The notes below the pieces were generated by a model. It had not been told where the DNA came from and made no database searches. It saw only the letters and a list, made by a program, of their open reading frames with translations. The position numbers were made by a program, and so were the translations under genes. Positions 1-8,276 of a DNA stretch of 64,000 nt are shown here, one piece after another. Source of the DNA: Mucilaginibacter gossypii (GTDB lineage: Bacteria; Bacteroidota; Bacteroidia; Sphingobacteriales; Sphingobacteriaceae); NCBI RefSeq assembly GCF_900100945.1, contig NZ_FNCG01000005.1, positions 248,001 through 312,000 of the forward strand, read 5' to 3'. The first letter of the stretch is position 1; the number at the start of each line of letters is the position of its first letter.

Positions 1-792
1 AATATAAAACCTGTCGCTTTTTACTGCTTTGAGTGATGCAAAACCCGGGCGGTCCAAAAGGAGGTTTATCTCACGCATGGTGCGTTCAATACTGAAGCCG
101 CAAGGCATCACCACAATAATTTCCGGGTCCTGCTGCAGGATCTCATCCCACTCAATATAAGGTGAGTGCTTGCCGTCCTGTGCCAAAACAGGCGTTCCGC
201 CGGCTATGTTTACCAGGCCTGGTACCCAGTTGCCGGATATCATTACTGGCTCCAGCCATTCAATACACGCAACGGTGGGTTTGCTGTCTATAAATTTCAG
301 TTTATGCTTAATAATGTCAACCCGTTCCTGCAGGCTTTCAAGCAGTTCGGCACCGGCCGCGGGCACGTTCAGTGCATTGGCAACGGTAACAATGTCCTCA
401 AAAATATCATCGAGACTGTTAGGCTGCAGGGATATAATTTGTGCCTGTTTATCCAGGTAGTTTTCAAGCGCTTCTTCAACATCTTTTAACGATACGGCGC
501 AAACCTCGCACTGGGCTTGTGTTATCACTACATCAGGTGAAAGTGCTTTAATTTGTTCCCGTTTTACGGTATAAACCGAGAGCGCATCGGCCAGGATCTC
601 TTTCACTTTTATATCAATATCGGCGCTGCTCAAACCATCCGGAAAATTAGCTTCAGTACATATGGGTAATTCTTTAACAGATGCCGGAAAATCGCATTCG
701 TGCGAACGCCCCACCAGGTTTTTCTCTAATCCTAAAGCACAAATTATTTCGGTAGCGGCCGGTAGTAACGAAACTATTTTTTTTGTTGGCAT
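1..792 (-). CDS. Cobalamin-binding-type periplasmic-binding protein, 3' end outside window
   Basis: The frame is open from the ATG at 792 to the window edge (264 codons, no stop), so the C-terminus is missing. The N-terminus reads VSLLPAATEI followed by LVGRSHECDFP, which is typical of the BtuF/FepB-like helical-backbone binding fold (Peripla_BP_2). A QCEVCA motif around residue 105 is seen in the subgroup usually annotated as cobalamin-binding protein. Known family members deliver corrinoids or ferric chelates to ABC importers. This protein starts directly at the fold and shows no signal peptide or lipobox, so a periplasmic location is not supported. No transporter genes are visible in the window. 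The family call is firm; the ligand is inferred. Confidence 0.8.
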   Translation of the reverse strand, partial: MPTKKIVSLLPAATEIICALGLEKNLVGRSHECDFPASVKELPICTEANFPDGLSSADIDIKVKEILADALSVYTVKREQIKALSPDVVITQAQCEVCAVSLKDVEEALENYLDKQAQIISLQPNSLDDIFEDIVTVANALNVPAAGAELLESLQERVDIIKHKLKFIDSKPTVACIEWLEPVMISGNWVPGLVNIAGGTPVLAQDGKHSPYIEWDEILQQDPEIIVVMPCGFSIERTMREINLLLDRPGFASLKAVKSDRFYI

Positions 793-826
793 GTTAACAA
801 GTTAAAGTTTGCAAATGTAAGGAAGA

Positions 827-919
827 TTCTGAACCGGGATTAAACGGATTTGTCAGATTATTGGATTCTAATGCCGACATCGGACAATACTCAAATCCTA
901 TAAATCGTGGCTCAGACAA
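827..919. repeat. Dispersed inverted repeat of the TTGTCTGAACC family
   Basis: The left arm starts with TTCTGAACCGGGATT at 827. The right arm ends with GGCTCAGACAA at 919 and is an imperfect reverse complement. The same arm motif recurs near 5950, 47904-48001, 48020 and 63230. The element sits in the upstream gap of the LysE gene, ending just before its promoter. Confidence 0.55.
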
Positions 920-923
920 TAAT

Positions 924-953
924 TTGCCAACTCCAATTAACAACCTATCTTTG
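924..953 (+). promoter_or_regulatory. Bacteroidota-type promoter of the LysE-family gene
   Basis: TTG at 924-926, a 19-nt spacer and TATCTTTG at 946-953 match the Bacteroidota consensus TTG-N19-21-TAnnTTTG completely. Transcription should begin a few bases downstream, essentially at the ATG at 959, which implies a leaderless or nearly leaderless mRNA. Confidence 0.7.
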
Positions 954-958
954 CTGCA

Positions 959-1582
959 ATGATATTTTTGACTTTTTTCATCGGGCTTATAGCTAATTTC
1001 ATAGGCTATATACCACCCGGCAATATAAACCTAACTTTAGTACAGATCACTATAAACCGTGGCATAAAAGAGGCTGTACGTTTTATTACAGCTTTTTCGG
1101 CAGTTGAATTTTTCTTTACCTATTTTATTATGCATGCTGCCCGCTGGCTTTCGGGACAATTGAAACTGGGCACCATCATCGACTGGATCATGGTGGTTTT
1201 GTTTGGTGTAATGGGTTATATCACTTGGATTCATCGCAATGCCCCACCTAAAGCCAATTACTCTGAACACGCCAGTATTAAATACGGTATTTTATTAGGC
1301 TTTCTAAACCCCATGCAGGTACCCTTCTGGATGGTTACAGGCACATACCTCATTACGCATGAATGGATCCTTGATGGCCGCGTAGCTCTTGTTATTTTTA
1401 GTCTGGGTTCGGCAGCAGGTGCTTTTTTATGCCTGTTTATCTATGCCAAATTCGCTAAATACATACAGGAAAGATTTGCGTTAAGCACCAGGCTTATCAA
1501 TACCAGCATAGCTATATTATTTTTCGCATTTGCAGTGTATCACGTTGTAAAGCAGATTTATCTGTCGTTTTTCAAACACTAA
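959..1582 (+). CDS. LysE/RhtB-family exporter
   Basis: This is a 207-aa integral membrane protein with about six hydrophobic segments. The first transmembrane helix ends in IPPGNINLT, matching the proline-rich PGP/PGN motif at the start of LysE/RhtB exporters, followed by the usual basic ITINRGIKEA stretch. Family members export amino acids or related metabolites using the proton gradient. The substrate here cannot be read from sequence. The gene stands alone, convergent with ribF. The ATG at 959 must be the true start because the first helix begins immediately, yet the promoter places transcription at that same base. Confidence 0.8.
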   Translation: MIFLTFFIGLIANFIGYIPPGNINLTLVQITINRGIKEAVRFITAFSAVEFFFTYFIMHAARWLSGQLKLGTIIDWIMVVLFGVMGYITWIHRNAPPKANYSEHASIKYGILLGFLNPMQVPFWMVTGTYLITHEWILDGRVALVIFSLGSAAGAFLCLFIYAKFAKYIQERFALSTRLINTSIAILFFAFAVYHVVKQIYLSFFKH

Positions 1583-1595
1583 AAATCTTGATTTT

Positions 1596-1655
1596 CTTGA
1601 CTTAAGGATTGCCTGATACGATTAATGCCAAATTCAAGGTAATCCTTAAATCAAG
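1596..1655. terminator. Hairpin between convergent LysE and ribF genes
   Basis: Arms at 1596-1614 and 1637-1655 pair at 17 of 19 positions with a 22-nt loop. It lies between two converging stop codons (1582 and 1667), so a bidirectional terminator or 3'-end protecting hairpin is likely. Flanking bases also resemble the TTGTCTGAACC repeat family, so it may be a repeat relic. Confidence 0.5.
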
Positions 1656-1666
1656 CAAATCATGGT

Positions 1667-2593
1667 TCAATTCATGACTTTCAACACATCAACCTTATCC
1701 TGGGCCAGCTGAACTTTCAACTCGTCGAGCGATGAAAACTTAACATCGCTCCGGATGTAGTGGTGAAATTCCATACGGATAGTCTGATTATAGATCTCTT
1801 CGTTAAAGTCAAAGATGTTTACTTCGATATTGCGGCTAAGGCCATTGACCGTTGGGCGACTGCCGATGTAGGCCATCCCTTTATATTTCTGATCAGCTAT
1901 AATTACTGTTACCGCAAAAATACCATCGCATGGAATAAGCTTATATTTTTCTTCAACCACGATATTGGCTGTCGGATAACCAAGCTGACGGCCGATCTGA
2001 TCGCCGCGGACAACCTTTCCGGTAATAAAGAAAGGATAGCCTAAAAAGGCATTAGCCAAATGAATATCGCCGCTTAACAGGGCGTTGCGGATACGGGTTG
2101 AGCTGATGGCCACCTCGTTGATGTCCTGTTCGGGAATTTCTACCACATCAAAACCATACACAGGGCCAAGGCGCTGCAGGTCTTCAAAGCCGCCCTGCCT
2201 GTCTTTCCCGAAGCGATGGTCATAGCCTATTACTATTTTTTTTGTACCAATTTTGTTAACCAGCACATCACGGATATAGCTTTCGGCGGATTGATTGGAG
2301 AAATCTCTTGAAAAAGGGGTTATAATGAGATGGTCAACCCCGATACGTTCCATTAGGTCGGCCTTTTCGGCAATGGTGGTTATCAGTTTCAGGCTTTCAT
2401 CTTCCGGGTGCAGGATCATACGCGGGTGCGGAAAAAAAGTAAGGATTACCGTTTCGCCTCCTGTGCTTTCAGCCAGCTCCTTAATGCCTGAGATAATTTT
2501 ACGGTGCCCTAAGTGTACCCCATCAAATGTACCGATGGTGACTACTGCATTGTTTACCGCTGTAAATTCGTCGATATTATTGTAAACCCTCAT
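1667..2593 (-). CDS. ribF: Bifunctional riboflavin kinase/FAD synthetase
   Basis: This 308-aa cytosolic enzyme phosphorylates riboflavin to FMN and adenylates FMN to FAD. The N-terminal nucleotidyltransferase domain shows TIGTFDGVHLGHRKII (about residues 19-34) and ISSTRIRNALLSGD (about 164-177). The C-terminal flavokinase domain shows GRQLGYPTAN near residue 205 and DGIFAVTV. Length is normal for the family. It is the last gene of the minus-strand cluster ftsX-DUF3098-uppP-truB-ribF, 75 nt after truB. This truB-ribF adjacency is common in bacteria. Confidence 0.96.
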   Translation of the reverse strand: MRVYNNIDEFTAVNNAVVTIGTFDGVHLGHRKIISGIKELAESTGGETVILTFFPHPRMILHPEDESLKLITTIAEKADLMERIGVDHLIITPFSRDFSNQSAESYIRDVLVNKIGTKKIVIGYDHRFGKDRQGGFEDLQRLGPVYGFDVVEIPEQDINEVAISSTRIRNALLSGDIHLANAFLGYPFFITGKVVRGDQIGRQLGYPTANIVVEEKYKLIPCDGIFAVTVIIADQKYKGMAYIGSRPTVNGLSRNIEVNIFDFNEEIYNQTIRMEFHHYIRSDVKFSSLDELKVQLAQDKVDVLKVMN

Positions 2594-2668
2594 TTATGAG
2601 TAAAACACAAAGTTAATTTTTAGTTGATGGGATTAAAAACCGGAGTGTTTGAGCTTTGTAAATTTCCT

Positions 2669-3391
2669 TTACCGCGCTGTATGTACATCTGATACTTTTA
2701 ATTCCCTCACAGTATTTACCAGTTCCATCACTTCCCAGGCATCCTCAATTCTGAAGTTACCGCTGCGTGTACGTCGTAGTTTTGAAAGATAAGCCCCGTT
2801 GCCTAAAGCCGCGCCAAAATCATTCACCAGCGAACGGATGTAAGTGCCCTTACTGCACACCACCCTGAAATCAACCTCGGGCAGCTCAATGCGGGTTAGT
2901 TCAAACTTAGTTATAGTGACGTTACGGAGCTTCAGTTCCACATCCTCGCCCCGGCGTGCTTTTTCATATAAACGCTCGCCATCAACTTTTATGGCCGAGT
3001 GCGCCGGCGGATATTGCTGGATATCGCCAATGAACTGTCTGCAGTTGTTACGCAGCATTTCTTCGGTGAGTTGGCTGATGTCGAAACTTTTGTCTGGCTC
3101 CGTTTCCATATCGTACGAGGGGGTAGTAGCACCCAATACCATGGTCCCGGTATATTCCTTTTCTTCGGCCTGGAAAGTATCAATCTGCTTGGTCATTTTA
3201 CCGGTGCAAATGATTAACAGGCCTGTAGCCAGCGGATCAAGCGTGCCTGCATGGCCAACCTTTAGTTTAAGCGGCTTAAATGAATTGCGGAGTTTGCCAA
3301 CCACATCAAAGCTTGTCCATTGGTACGGTTTATTAACCAGCAGTAGCTGACCCTCGGCAAATTCCTCTATTTTGGTGTACGTGTTCTTCAA
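2669..3391 (-). CDS. truB: tRNA pseudouridine(55) synthase
   Basis: This 240-aa enzyme isomerises U55 in the T-loop of tRNAs. The catalytic motif KVGHAGTLDPLATG is present, with nucleophile Asp52. YPPAHSAIKVDGERLYEKAR and KGTYIRSLVNDFG are the other conserved family motifs. The protein lacks a C-terminal PUA domain, as is usual in short Bacteroidota forms. It sits between uppP (156 nt upstream) and ribF (75 nt downstream) on the same strand. Confidence 0.96.
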   Translation of the reverse strand: MKNTYTKIEEFAEGQLLLVNKPYQWTSFDVVGKLRNSFKPLKLKVGHAGTLDPLATGLLIICTGKMTKQIDTFQAEEKEYTGTMVLGATTPSYDMETEPDKSFDISQLTEEMLRNNCRQFIGDIQQYPPAHSAIKVDGERLYEKARRGEDVELKLRNVTITKFELTRIELPEVDFRVVCSKGTYIRSLVNDFGAALGNGAYLSKLRRTRSGNFRIEDAWEVMELVNTVRELKVSDVHTAR

Positions 3392-3478
3392 ATCTTTTAT
3401 TTACACCGGATCAATTTATCCGATTTTTCGCAAAGGTACGATTTTCGGCCCTATTGCCGGACAAGCTATAAATTACTA

Positions 3479-3517
3479 CGCCGGATCAATCTCTTTTGAT
3501 ATGAGAATGATCCGGCG
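3479..3517. other. Perfect 10-bp hairpin between uppP and truB
   Basis: CGCCGGATCA at 3479-3488 is exactly complementary to 3508-3517, with a 19-nt loop. A related CCGGATCAA occurs at 3407-3415. No U-tract follows on the minus strand, so it is more likely an RNA-processing or attenuation structure, or a repeat relic, than a factor-independent terminator. Confidence 0.4.
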
Positions 3518-3547
3518 CGGCAAAATTAATGTGATATACTTAAATGC

Positions 3548-4342
3548 TTAAATCGTTTGTAATTGGTGCCCGCTCAAAATTAATCCTATGATAACAGCTC
3601 CAATCACAATACGGTACCAGCCGAAAATCTGGAAACCACGGCGCTCAAGAAAAGTAATGAATGTTTTAATAGCCAGCATGGCAACAATAAAAGCAATGAT
3701 ATTACCTATGGCCAGTAATTTAATTTCTTCGCCGGTAAATACGTGCCCTTCTTTATGGAAGTCGTATAGTTTTTTTGCAGTCGCGGCAAACATAGTGGGC
3801 ACCGCCAAAAAGAATGAAAACTCGGCAGCTGCAGTTCGGTTTAGCTTTTGCGCCATGCCACCAACAATAGTAGCAGCCGAACGCGATGTACCGGGGATCA
3901 TGGCTAAACACTGAAAAAAACCTATTTTAAATGCAGTTAAATTGCTGATTTCTTTTTCTTCTTTAATCATAGGCTTGTTGAACCATTTATCAACAAACAA
4001 TAAAATAATACCGCCAACAAAAAGGGTAATACCAACGGTAAGCGCGCTCTCCAATAAAGCATCTATCTTTTTGCTAAACAATACGCCAAATACCGCTGCA
4101 GGTATAAAAGCGATAAACAGTTTTAAATAAAAATTAACCGATTGGAGGAACCTTCTCCAGTACAGGAACACTACCGATAAGATGGCACCCAGTTGTATGG
4201 CAATAGTAAAAAGCTTTACAAAAGGATCGGCTGCTATGCCCATTACTGATGAAGCAATGATCATGTGCCCGGTTGATGATACGGGCAAAAATTCAGTTAT
4301 CCCTTCAATAATTGCAAGGATAATAACATGGATTAAATTCAT
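3548..4342 (-). CDS. uppP: Undecaprenyl-diphosphatase
   Basis: This 264-aa polytopic inner-membrane enzyme (BacA/UppP family) dephosphorylates undecaprenyl pyrophosphate to recycle the lipid carrier for peptidoglycan and O-antigen synthesis. The first signature [14 protein letters not shown] contains Glu13, Glu17 and His26. The second signature [10 protein letters not shown] lies near residue 150. Both are the known active-site motifs, and length matches the family. Its position after ftsX and DUF3098 is a common Bacteroidota arrangement linking envelope and division functions. Confidence 0.96.
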   Translation of the reverse strand: MNLIHVIILAIIEGITEFLPVSSTGHMIIASSVMGIAADPFVKLFTIAIQLGAILSVVFLYWRRFLQSVNFYLKLFIAFIPAAVFGVLFSKKIDALLESALTVGITLFVGGIILLFVDKWFNKPMIKEEKEISNLTAFKIGFFQCLAMIPGTSRSAATIVGGMAQKLNRTAAAEFSFFLAVPTMFAATAKKLYDFHKEGHVFTGEEIKLLAIGNIIAFIVAMLAIKTFITFLERRGFQIFGWYRIVIGAVIIGLILSGHQLQTI

Positions 4343-4378
4343 TGGGGTTTTAAGGGGTTGAGGTAGAGATATACGTTA

Positions 4379-4417
4379 TTACAGTAGATATCTTTCACTA
4401 AAACATATCTACTGTAA
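4379..4417. other. Perfect 13-bp hairpin in the DUF3098-uppP gap
   Basis: TTACAGTAGATAT at 4379-4391 is exactly complementary to 4405-4417, with a 13-nt loop. It lies in the 95-nt gap between DUF3098 and uppP. It could be an attenuator, processing site or regulator-binding dyad. No U-run follows in the uppP direction. Confidence 0.45.
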
Positions 4418-4437
4418 AATTCAGCATGGTTACTGTA

Positions 4438-4722
4438 TTAATTAGCCGAAGGCTTTTTAAGGATAGCGAAGAAACCCAAAGCAAAACCGCCCAAAACTAC
4501 TATTGGGGCGATAACTATTTTGGTAGTGCTGTAAATGTCAGTTGTGCCCGACATCAGCACAAAACCGAAGGCAACAACCGCCACGCTGATAATTAGCATA
4601 CGGTAATTGCTTTTATCAAATATAAATTGTACCGGCGCAGTAGCTTTTGCGGCACCGGTAGCTGCCGGCGATGTTGCAGCAGTTGTTTTTACAGGAGCCG
4701 CTGGTTTAAATTTTTGTGCCAT
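4438..4722 (-). CDS. DUF3098 small membrane protein
   Basis: This 94-aa protein has an Ala/Thr/Pro-rich N-terminus of about 30 residues followed by two hydrophobic helices (about residues 42-60 and 72-88). It matches DUF3098 proteins of Bacteroidota, which are typically encoded between ftsX and uppP as here. The function is unknown; the conserved neighbourhood suggests a division or envelope role. The gap to ftsX is 85 nt and is filled by a heptamer-like array. Confidence 0.8.
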   Translation of the reverse strand: MAQKFKPAAPVKTTAATSPAATGAAKATAPVQFIFDKSNYRMLIISVAVVAFGFVLMSGTTDIYSTTKIVIAPIVVLGGFALGFFAILKKPSAN

Positions 4723-4734
4723 ATATCTTTTTAA

Positions 4735-4807
4735 TGAGTGAATTATTGATTTAGTGAATTAGTGATTGAAAGTTCAGATCAAGCATTTCAGCTTTAACCT
4801 TTAACCT
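4735..4807. repeat. Heptamer-like array H1 in the ftsX-DUF3098 gap
   Basis: This is a run of degenerate 7-nt words, from units like TAGTGAA to units like TTTCAGC and TTAACCT, ending at the ftsX stop codon. The words TTTCAGC and TTTAACC also occur in the array at 55850-55919. The periodicity is less regular than in the other arrays. Confidence 0.45.
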
Positions 4808-5686
4808 CTATCTGTACAGATCGTATATTTTTAAACGTAAAAACTTGTTAACTGCTAAAAAGGTACTGAAGCCTGATATAAAAATACCCAGCCCAACTAC
4901 AACTAAAAACACGATGCCAAACTCGGTGTAGTTTTGCAAAAATACAAGGTCGGGTACGTTGTCATAAGCAACATATAAAGTACCTATCAGCAGGATAATA
5001 GCAATCAGGCCGCCTAATAAGCCATGCCAGATCCCGTACAGTAAAAAAGGCTTGCGGATAAACCCTTTTGTAGCCCCAACCAGTTGCATTGACTTGATCA
5101 GGAAACGCTGCGAATAAATCGCCAGCCTGATGGTATTATTAATCAACGCTACCGAAAGCACTACAAAGATTCCGGCGAAGGTAAGGATGATTAAACTGAT
5201 GGTCGTTACGTTCTGGTTCATCTGGTCAACCAGTGACTGCTGATATTTAACCTCTTTTATTAAGGGGTTTTTCAGCAACTCGGCTTTAAACTTTTCGATA
5301 TCCTTGTTGTTGGCATAATCCGCTTTCAGGTAAACATCAACTGACTGCGATAGCGGGTTATAACCTAAAAACTTTACAAAGTCTTCGCCAAGATCTTTTT
5401 GCAGGTTGCGGGCGGCAAGCTCTTTACTTACGTATTGGGTTTGTTTTACCATTACGTTGCCATCCAACTGTTTTTGAAGTTGCAATACATCGCTTTCGTG
5501 GGCGGCATCATCAACAAAAATATTAAGCACGATGTTTTCTTTAACATAGCTCGAAATATTTTTAGCGTATACCAGTATTAAACCCAGCAGCCCTACCATT
5601 AACAGCACCATGGCAATACCAAATACAGTTGAAATGTAGATGGTTTTTGTCTTTTTAGAGGATGCGCTTGCTTCAAATTCTTCCAT
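4808..5686 (-). CDS. ftsX: Cell-division ABC transporter permease FtsX
   Basis: This 292-aa permease has one N-terminal transmembrane helix (about residues 20-40), an extracytoplasmic domain of roughly 120 residues, and three C-terminal helices, the standard FtsX topology. With the ATPase FtsE, FtsX couples cytoplasmic signals to peptidoglycan hydrolases at the septum. No ftsE lies next to it, as is usual in Bacteroidota. It is the first gene of the cluster running to ribF. An array of five perfect-period heptamers begins 10 nt upstream of its start. Confidence 0.92.
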   Translation of the reverse strand: MEEFEASASSKKTKTIYISTVFGIAMVLLMVGLLGLILVYAKNISSYVKENIVLNIFVDDAAHESDVLQLQKQLDGNVMVKQTQYVSKELAARNLQKDLGEDFVKFLGYNPLSQSVDVYLKADYANNKDIEKFKAELLKNPLIKEVKYQQSLVDQMNQNVTTISLIILTFAGIFVVLSVALINNTIRLAIYSQRFLIKSMQLVGATKGFIRKPFLLYGIWHGLLGGLIAIILLIGTLYVAYDNVPDLVFLQNYTEFGIVFLVVVGLGIFISGFSTFLAVNKFLRLKIYDLYR

Positions 5687-5695
5687 TTACTTTTG

Positions 5696-5730
5696 TTAGA
5701 TGTTAGATATTAGACGTGAGATTTGAGATC
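5696..5730. repeat. Heptamer array H2 upstream of ftsX
   Basis: Five consecutive 7-nt units fit exactly. The first two are TTAGATG and TTAGATA, and the later ones drift to TGAGATT and TGAGATC. There are no indels in the 35 nt. The array lies in the presumed 5' leader of ftsX. Confidence 0.65.
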
Positions 5731-5858
5731 ACTATCCCCCTCAAGTTAACATCATATTTCTGCGAAAATAAGAAACCCTCCCTAAAGGTAAAAGTTTATT
5801 GCTTATAAATATGTTTAATAACGCTTTAGCTTAACAGATTTAACATTTATTAACAGCA

Positions 5859-5959
5859 GAACCGGTATTTGGGGGGATTTTTCGGATTACGCAGATTTCG
5901 ACAAATTCCGATCAAACAAACATCCGAAAAAACAGAAAAATCCCCCCAAATCCCGGTTC
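5859..5959. repeat. 101-bp inverted-repeat element with 25-nt arms
   Basis: Arms 5859-5883 and 5935-5959 are reverse complements at 24 of 25 positions, each carrying a run of six G or C. The arm ends read GAACCGG and CCCGGTTC followed by AGACAA, which places it in the TTGTCTGAACC repeat family. It occupies the 344-nt gap between ftsX and the 66-aa gene, in which no other gene is visible. Confidence 0.75.
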
Positions 5960-6030
5960 AGACAAATTAAACATCAATTCTGATCTAAACCTGGAGTTAA
6001 ACAAAGCGCTACCGCTATTGTTATCAATAC

Positions 6031-6231
6031 ATGACAAAGCCAGCAAACGAAAAAGATAAACCCTCGCCATCAGATACCCCGACCCACAGGCCAAATGACA
6101 ACGGGCATAAAAGCAAGGTGCGTAAAGAAGATAAACAATATCACGCCGATAATCCGCATGGAGGCGATATTGCCAAAAAGCATGAGAAAGAAGAACAACC
6201 GGTTCATTCGGTGAAGAGTGTACCGAAATAA
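6031..6231 (+). CDS. Small hydrophilic protein of unknown function
   Basis: This 66-aa, highly charged protein is rich in Lys, Asp, His and Pro, with no membrane segment and no recognised domain. It looks intrinsically disordered. The stop codon lies exactly against a repeat element (6232-6310), and the converging ABC transporter gene ends exactly on the other side of it. Coding status rests on the clean frame and ATG; no homologue is recognised from memory. Confidence 0.5.
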   Translation: MTKPANEKDKPSPSDTPTHRPNDNGHKSKVRKEDKQYHADNPHGGDIAKKHEKEEQPVHSVKSVPK

Positions 6232-6310
6232 GCCCCCTCTAAATCTCCCCCGGAAGGGGAGACTTAATTAAGATCTTTAAGCCCTCCCTGCTGGGGAGGG
6301 TTGGGTGGGG
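6232..6310. repeat. REP-like double hairpin between convergent genes (copy 1)
   Basis: Two hairpins (CTCCCCCGG-AAGGGGAG and CCCTCCCTGC-TGGGGAGGG) are separated by an AT-rich link, ending in TTGGGTGGGG. The same layout occurs inverted at 55324-55410. It fills the space between the stop of the 66-aa gene (6231) and the stop of the ABC transporter (6311) with no spare base, so it probably serves as a bidirectional terminator. Confidence 0.75.
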
Positions 6311-8191
6311 TTATCTCGCAATCCCCGCCGAGTTAAACTGAAGGTCGTACAATTTCCGGTAGTGGCCGTTTTCAATTTTAAGCAACTCCTGGTGGGTACC
6401 CATTTCCATAATCTCGCCATGGTCAAGTACGATGATCCTGTCGGCGTTTTGAATGGTGGAAAGCCTGTGGGCTATCACTATAGCCGTGCGGCCTTCCATT
6501 AATTTATTGATGGCATTCTGGATCAGGATCTCGGTTTCTGTATCAACAGATGACGTGGCTTCGTCCAAAACCAGGATTGCGGGATTATAAACCAGTGCCC
6601 TGATAAACGAGATTAGTTGCGATTGCCCGGCCGAAAGTGTTGAGCCGCGTTCCATCACATTATAATCGTAGCCACCGGGCAAGCGTTCGATAAAATCATG
6701 CGCGCCAACATCTTTGGCTGCAGCTATGATCTGATCGCGGGTTATAGTAGGATTATTGAGGCTGACATTATTGGCAATGGTATCACTAAATAAAAACACA
6801 TCCTGTATCACAGTTGCTATCTGCGAACGCAGGTAGTTTACATCATAATCATGGATATCATGTCCATCAACCCTTACACAACCTTTACCAATTTCATAAA
6901 AACGGTTCAGGATATTAATGGTTGATGATTTGCCTGCGCCGGTTGCCCCTACCAAAGCCAGGGTTTCGCCGGGTTTAATGTGGAAGCTGATGTTTTTCAG
7001 CACCCAGTTTTCATCATTATAGGCAAACCATACTTTATCAAAGCTAATATCGCCCTGCAGCCTGCCTGTTGTAAGTGTGCCTTTATTTTCGGCCACCTCG
7101 TCGGTATCCAATACTTTAAAAATCCTGTCGGCACCTACCATACCCATTTGCAGGGTATTAAATTTATCGGCCAGCTGGCGGATAGGCCTGAATAACATAT
7201 TCAGCAATACTATAAAGCTGGTGATCAATCCCGGAGTAATACCCTTACCTGATGCAGAGATAGTTAGCATTTGACTATCTGACAGCATTCGTTTACAACC
7301 ATACCAAACCAACAGGCCCATGCAAATGGCAAACAGGATTTCCACTACAGGAAAGAATATCGAATAATACCAGTTTGAGCGGATATTGGCATCGCGGTAC
7401 TTCTCGTTCACGGCTTTAAATTTACGCATCTCCTGGTCTTCACGGGCAAAGATCTGGATCACACTAATCCCCGAGATATGCTCGGCCAAGAAAGTATTGA
7501 GCCGCGCCACCTGCGTACGCACCTCCTGGAATGAGGACTTAATAGCCTCTTTAAACACATAGGTTGAAGCAAACAGGAAGGGCATCGGAATGAGCGTAAT
7601 CAGGGCCAGTTTCCAGTCCTGCCAAAGCATATAGCCTATCACAGCAACCACCAGCAGCATATCGCCCATGATAGAGATCAACCCTTCCGAAAAAATATCG
7701 GCAATAGTTTCCAGGTCGGACACCGTACGGGTAATAAGCATACCGATAGGCGTACGGTCGAAGTATTTTAATCTTAAACTGGTAATGTGGTTAAAAATAT
7801 CGATCCTCAAATCGCGGATCACATATTGGCCCAACGCATTGGTTAAATAAGTTTGGTAGTACTGCGCAATAGTTTGAATGAGAAGCTGTGCTATCATGAG
7901 CTCAACCATAAAAACCAACCCATTATAATCATCGTTCAAAATATTAACATCCAATGTACGTTGGATCAGGATTGGCTGCAGCAAAGCATTGGCTGCTATA
8001 AAAATGGTTAGGAAAGTAGCTATAACAAAGGTTTTATTATACGGCTTAACGTAATGCATTACCCGGCCGAGCAGCTTCCAGTCAAGGGCCTTTCCGGTTA
8101 CGCCCCCAGAAGGGGGGGCTGCTTGCTTGGTTGCTCCCTCATTTGCTGAGGAGGGAGTTTCCTGTTTATTATCTTTTTCTTCTTTAGCCAC
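6311..8191 (-). CDS. ABC exporter, fused permease and ATPase (MsbA-like)
   Basis: This 626-aa half-transporter has a six-helix ABC_membrane domain (about residues 55-340) and an ATPase domain (about 375-610). The ATPase shows Walker A GATGAGKSS, signature LSAGQSQ (an Ala variant of LSGGQ), Walker B ILVLDEATSSVD and H-loop IAHRLST. The family exports lipids, drugs or peptides as dimers. The substrate is not deducible. An N-terminal hydrophilic extension (residues about 10-32) is encoded by a repeat-like hairpin pair at 8101-8160, so this linker was probably gained by repeat insertion. Confidence 0.92.
   Translation of the reverse strand: MAKEEKDNKQETPSSANEGATKQAAPPSGGVTGKALDWKLLGRVMHYVKPYNKTFVIATFLTIFIAANALLQPILIQRTLDVNILNDDYNGLVFMVELMIAQLLIQTIAQYYQTYLTNALGQYVIRDLRIDIFNHITSLRLKYFDRTPIGMLITRTVSDLETIADIFSEGLISIMGDMLLVVAVIGYMLWQDWKLALITLIPMPFLFASTYVFKEAIKSSFQEVRTQVARLNTFLAEHISGISVIQIFAREDQEMRKFKAVNEKYRDANIRSNWYYSIFFPVVEILFAICMGLLVWYGCKRMLSDSQMLTISASGKGITPGLITSFIVLLNMLFRPIRQLADKFNTLQMGMVGADRIFKVLDTDEVAENKGTLTTGRLQGDISFDKVWFAYNDENWVLKNISFHIKPGETLALVGATGAGKSSTINILNRFYEIGKGCVRVDGHDIHDYDVNYLRSQIATVIQDVFLFSDTIANNVSLNNPTITRDQIIAAAKDVGAHDFIERLPGGYDYNVMERGSTLSAGQSQLISFIRALVYNPAILVLDEATSSVDTETEILIQNAINKLMEGRTAIVIAHRLSTIQNADRIIVLDHGEIMEMGTHQELLKIENGHYRKLYDLQFNSAGIAR
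8101..8160. repeat. REP-like hairpins inside the ABC transporter coding sequence
   Basis: The forward strand shows two palindromes, CGCCCCCAGAAGGGGGG and CTCCCTC...GAGGGAG, of the same style as the intergenic REP-like elements at 6232 and 34141. Here they lie in-frame in the 5' part of the exporter gene, encoding a low-complexity Ser/Ala/Pro/Gly linker ahead of the first helix. Confidence 0.55.
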
Positions 8192-8251
8192 TATATCAAA
8201 GTTAAAGTATAATTATCTATCGTCAAATCTCATCCACATTATCCACCATTG

Positions 8252-8276
8252 TTCCCCCTTTAGGGGGTTAGGGGGC
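8252..8276. repeat. Stop-supplying hairpin repeat at the truA 3' end
   Basis: The palindrome CCCCCTTTAGGGGG is followed by TTAGGGGGC. Read on the minus strand it gives the last truA codons and its TAA. A near-identical sequence ends the deacetylase gene at 35282-35303, and a variant ends the TonB-domain gene at 22900-22917. Confidence 0.65.

Noticed and set aside
2844-3350. 168-codon frame opposite truB
   Set aside because: truB is complete with catalytic motifs; the opposite frame has no recognisable protein features.
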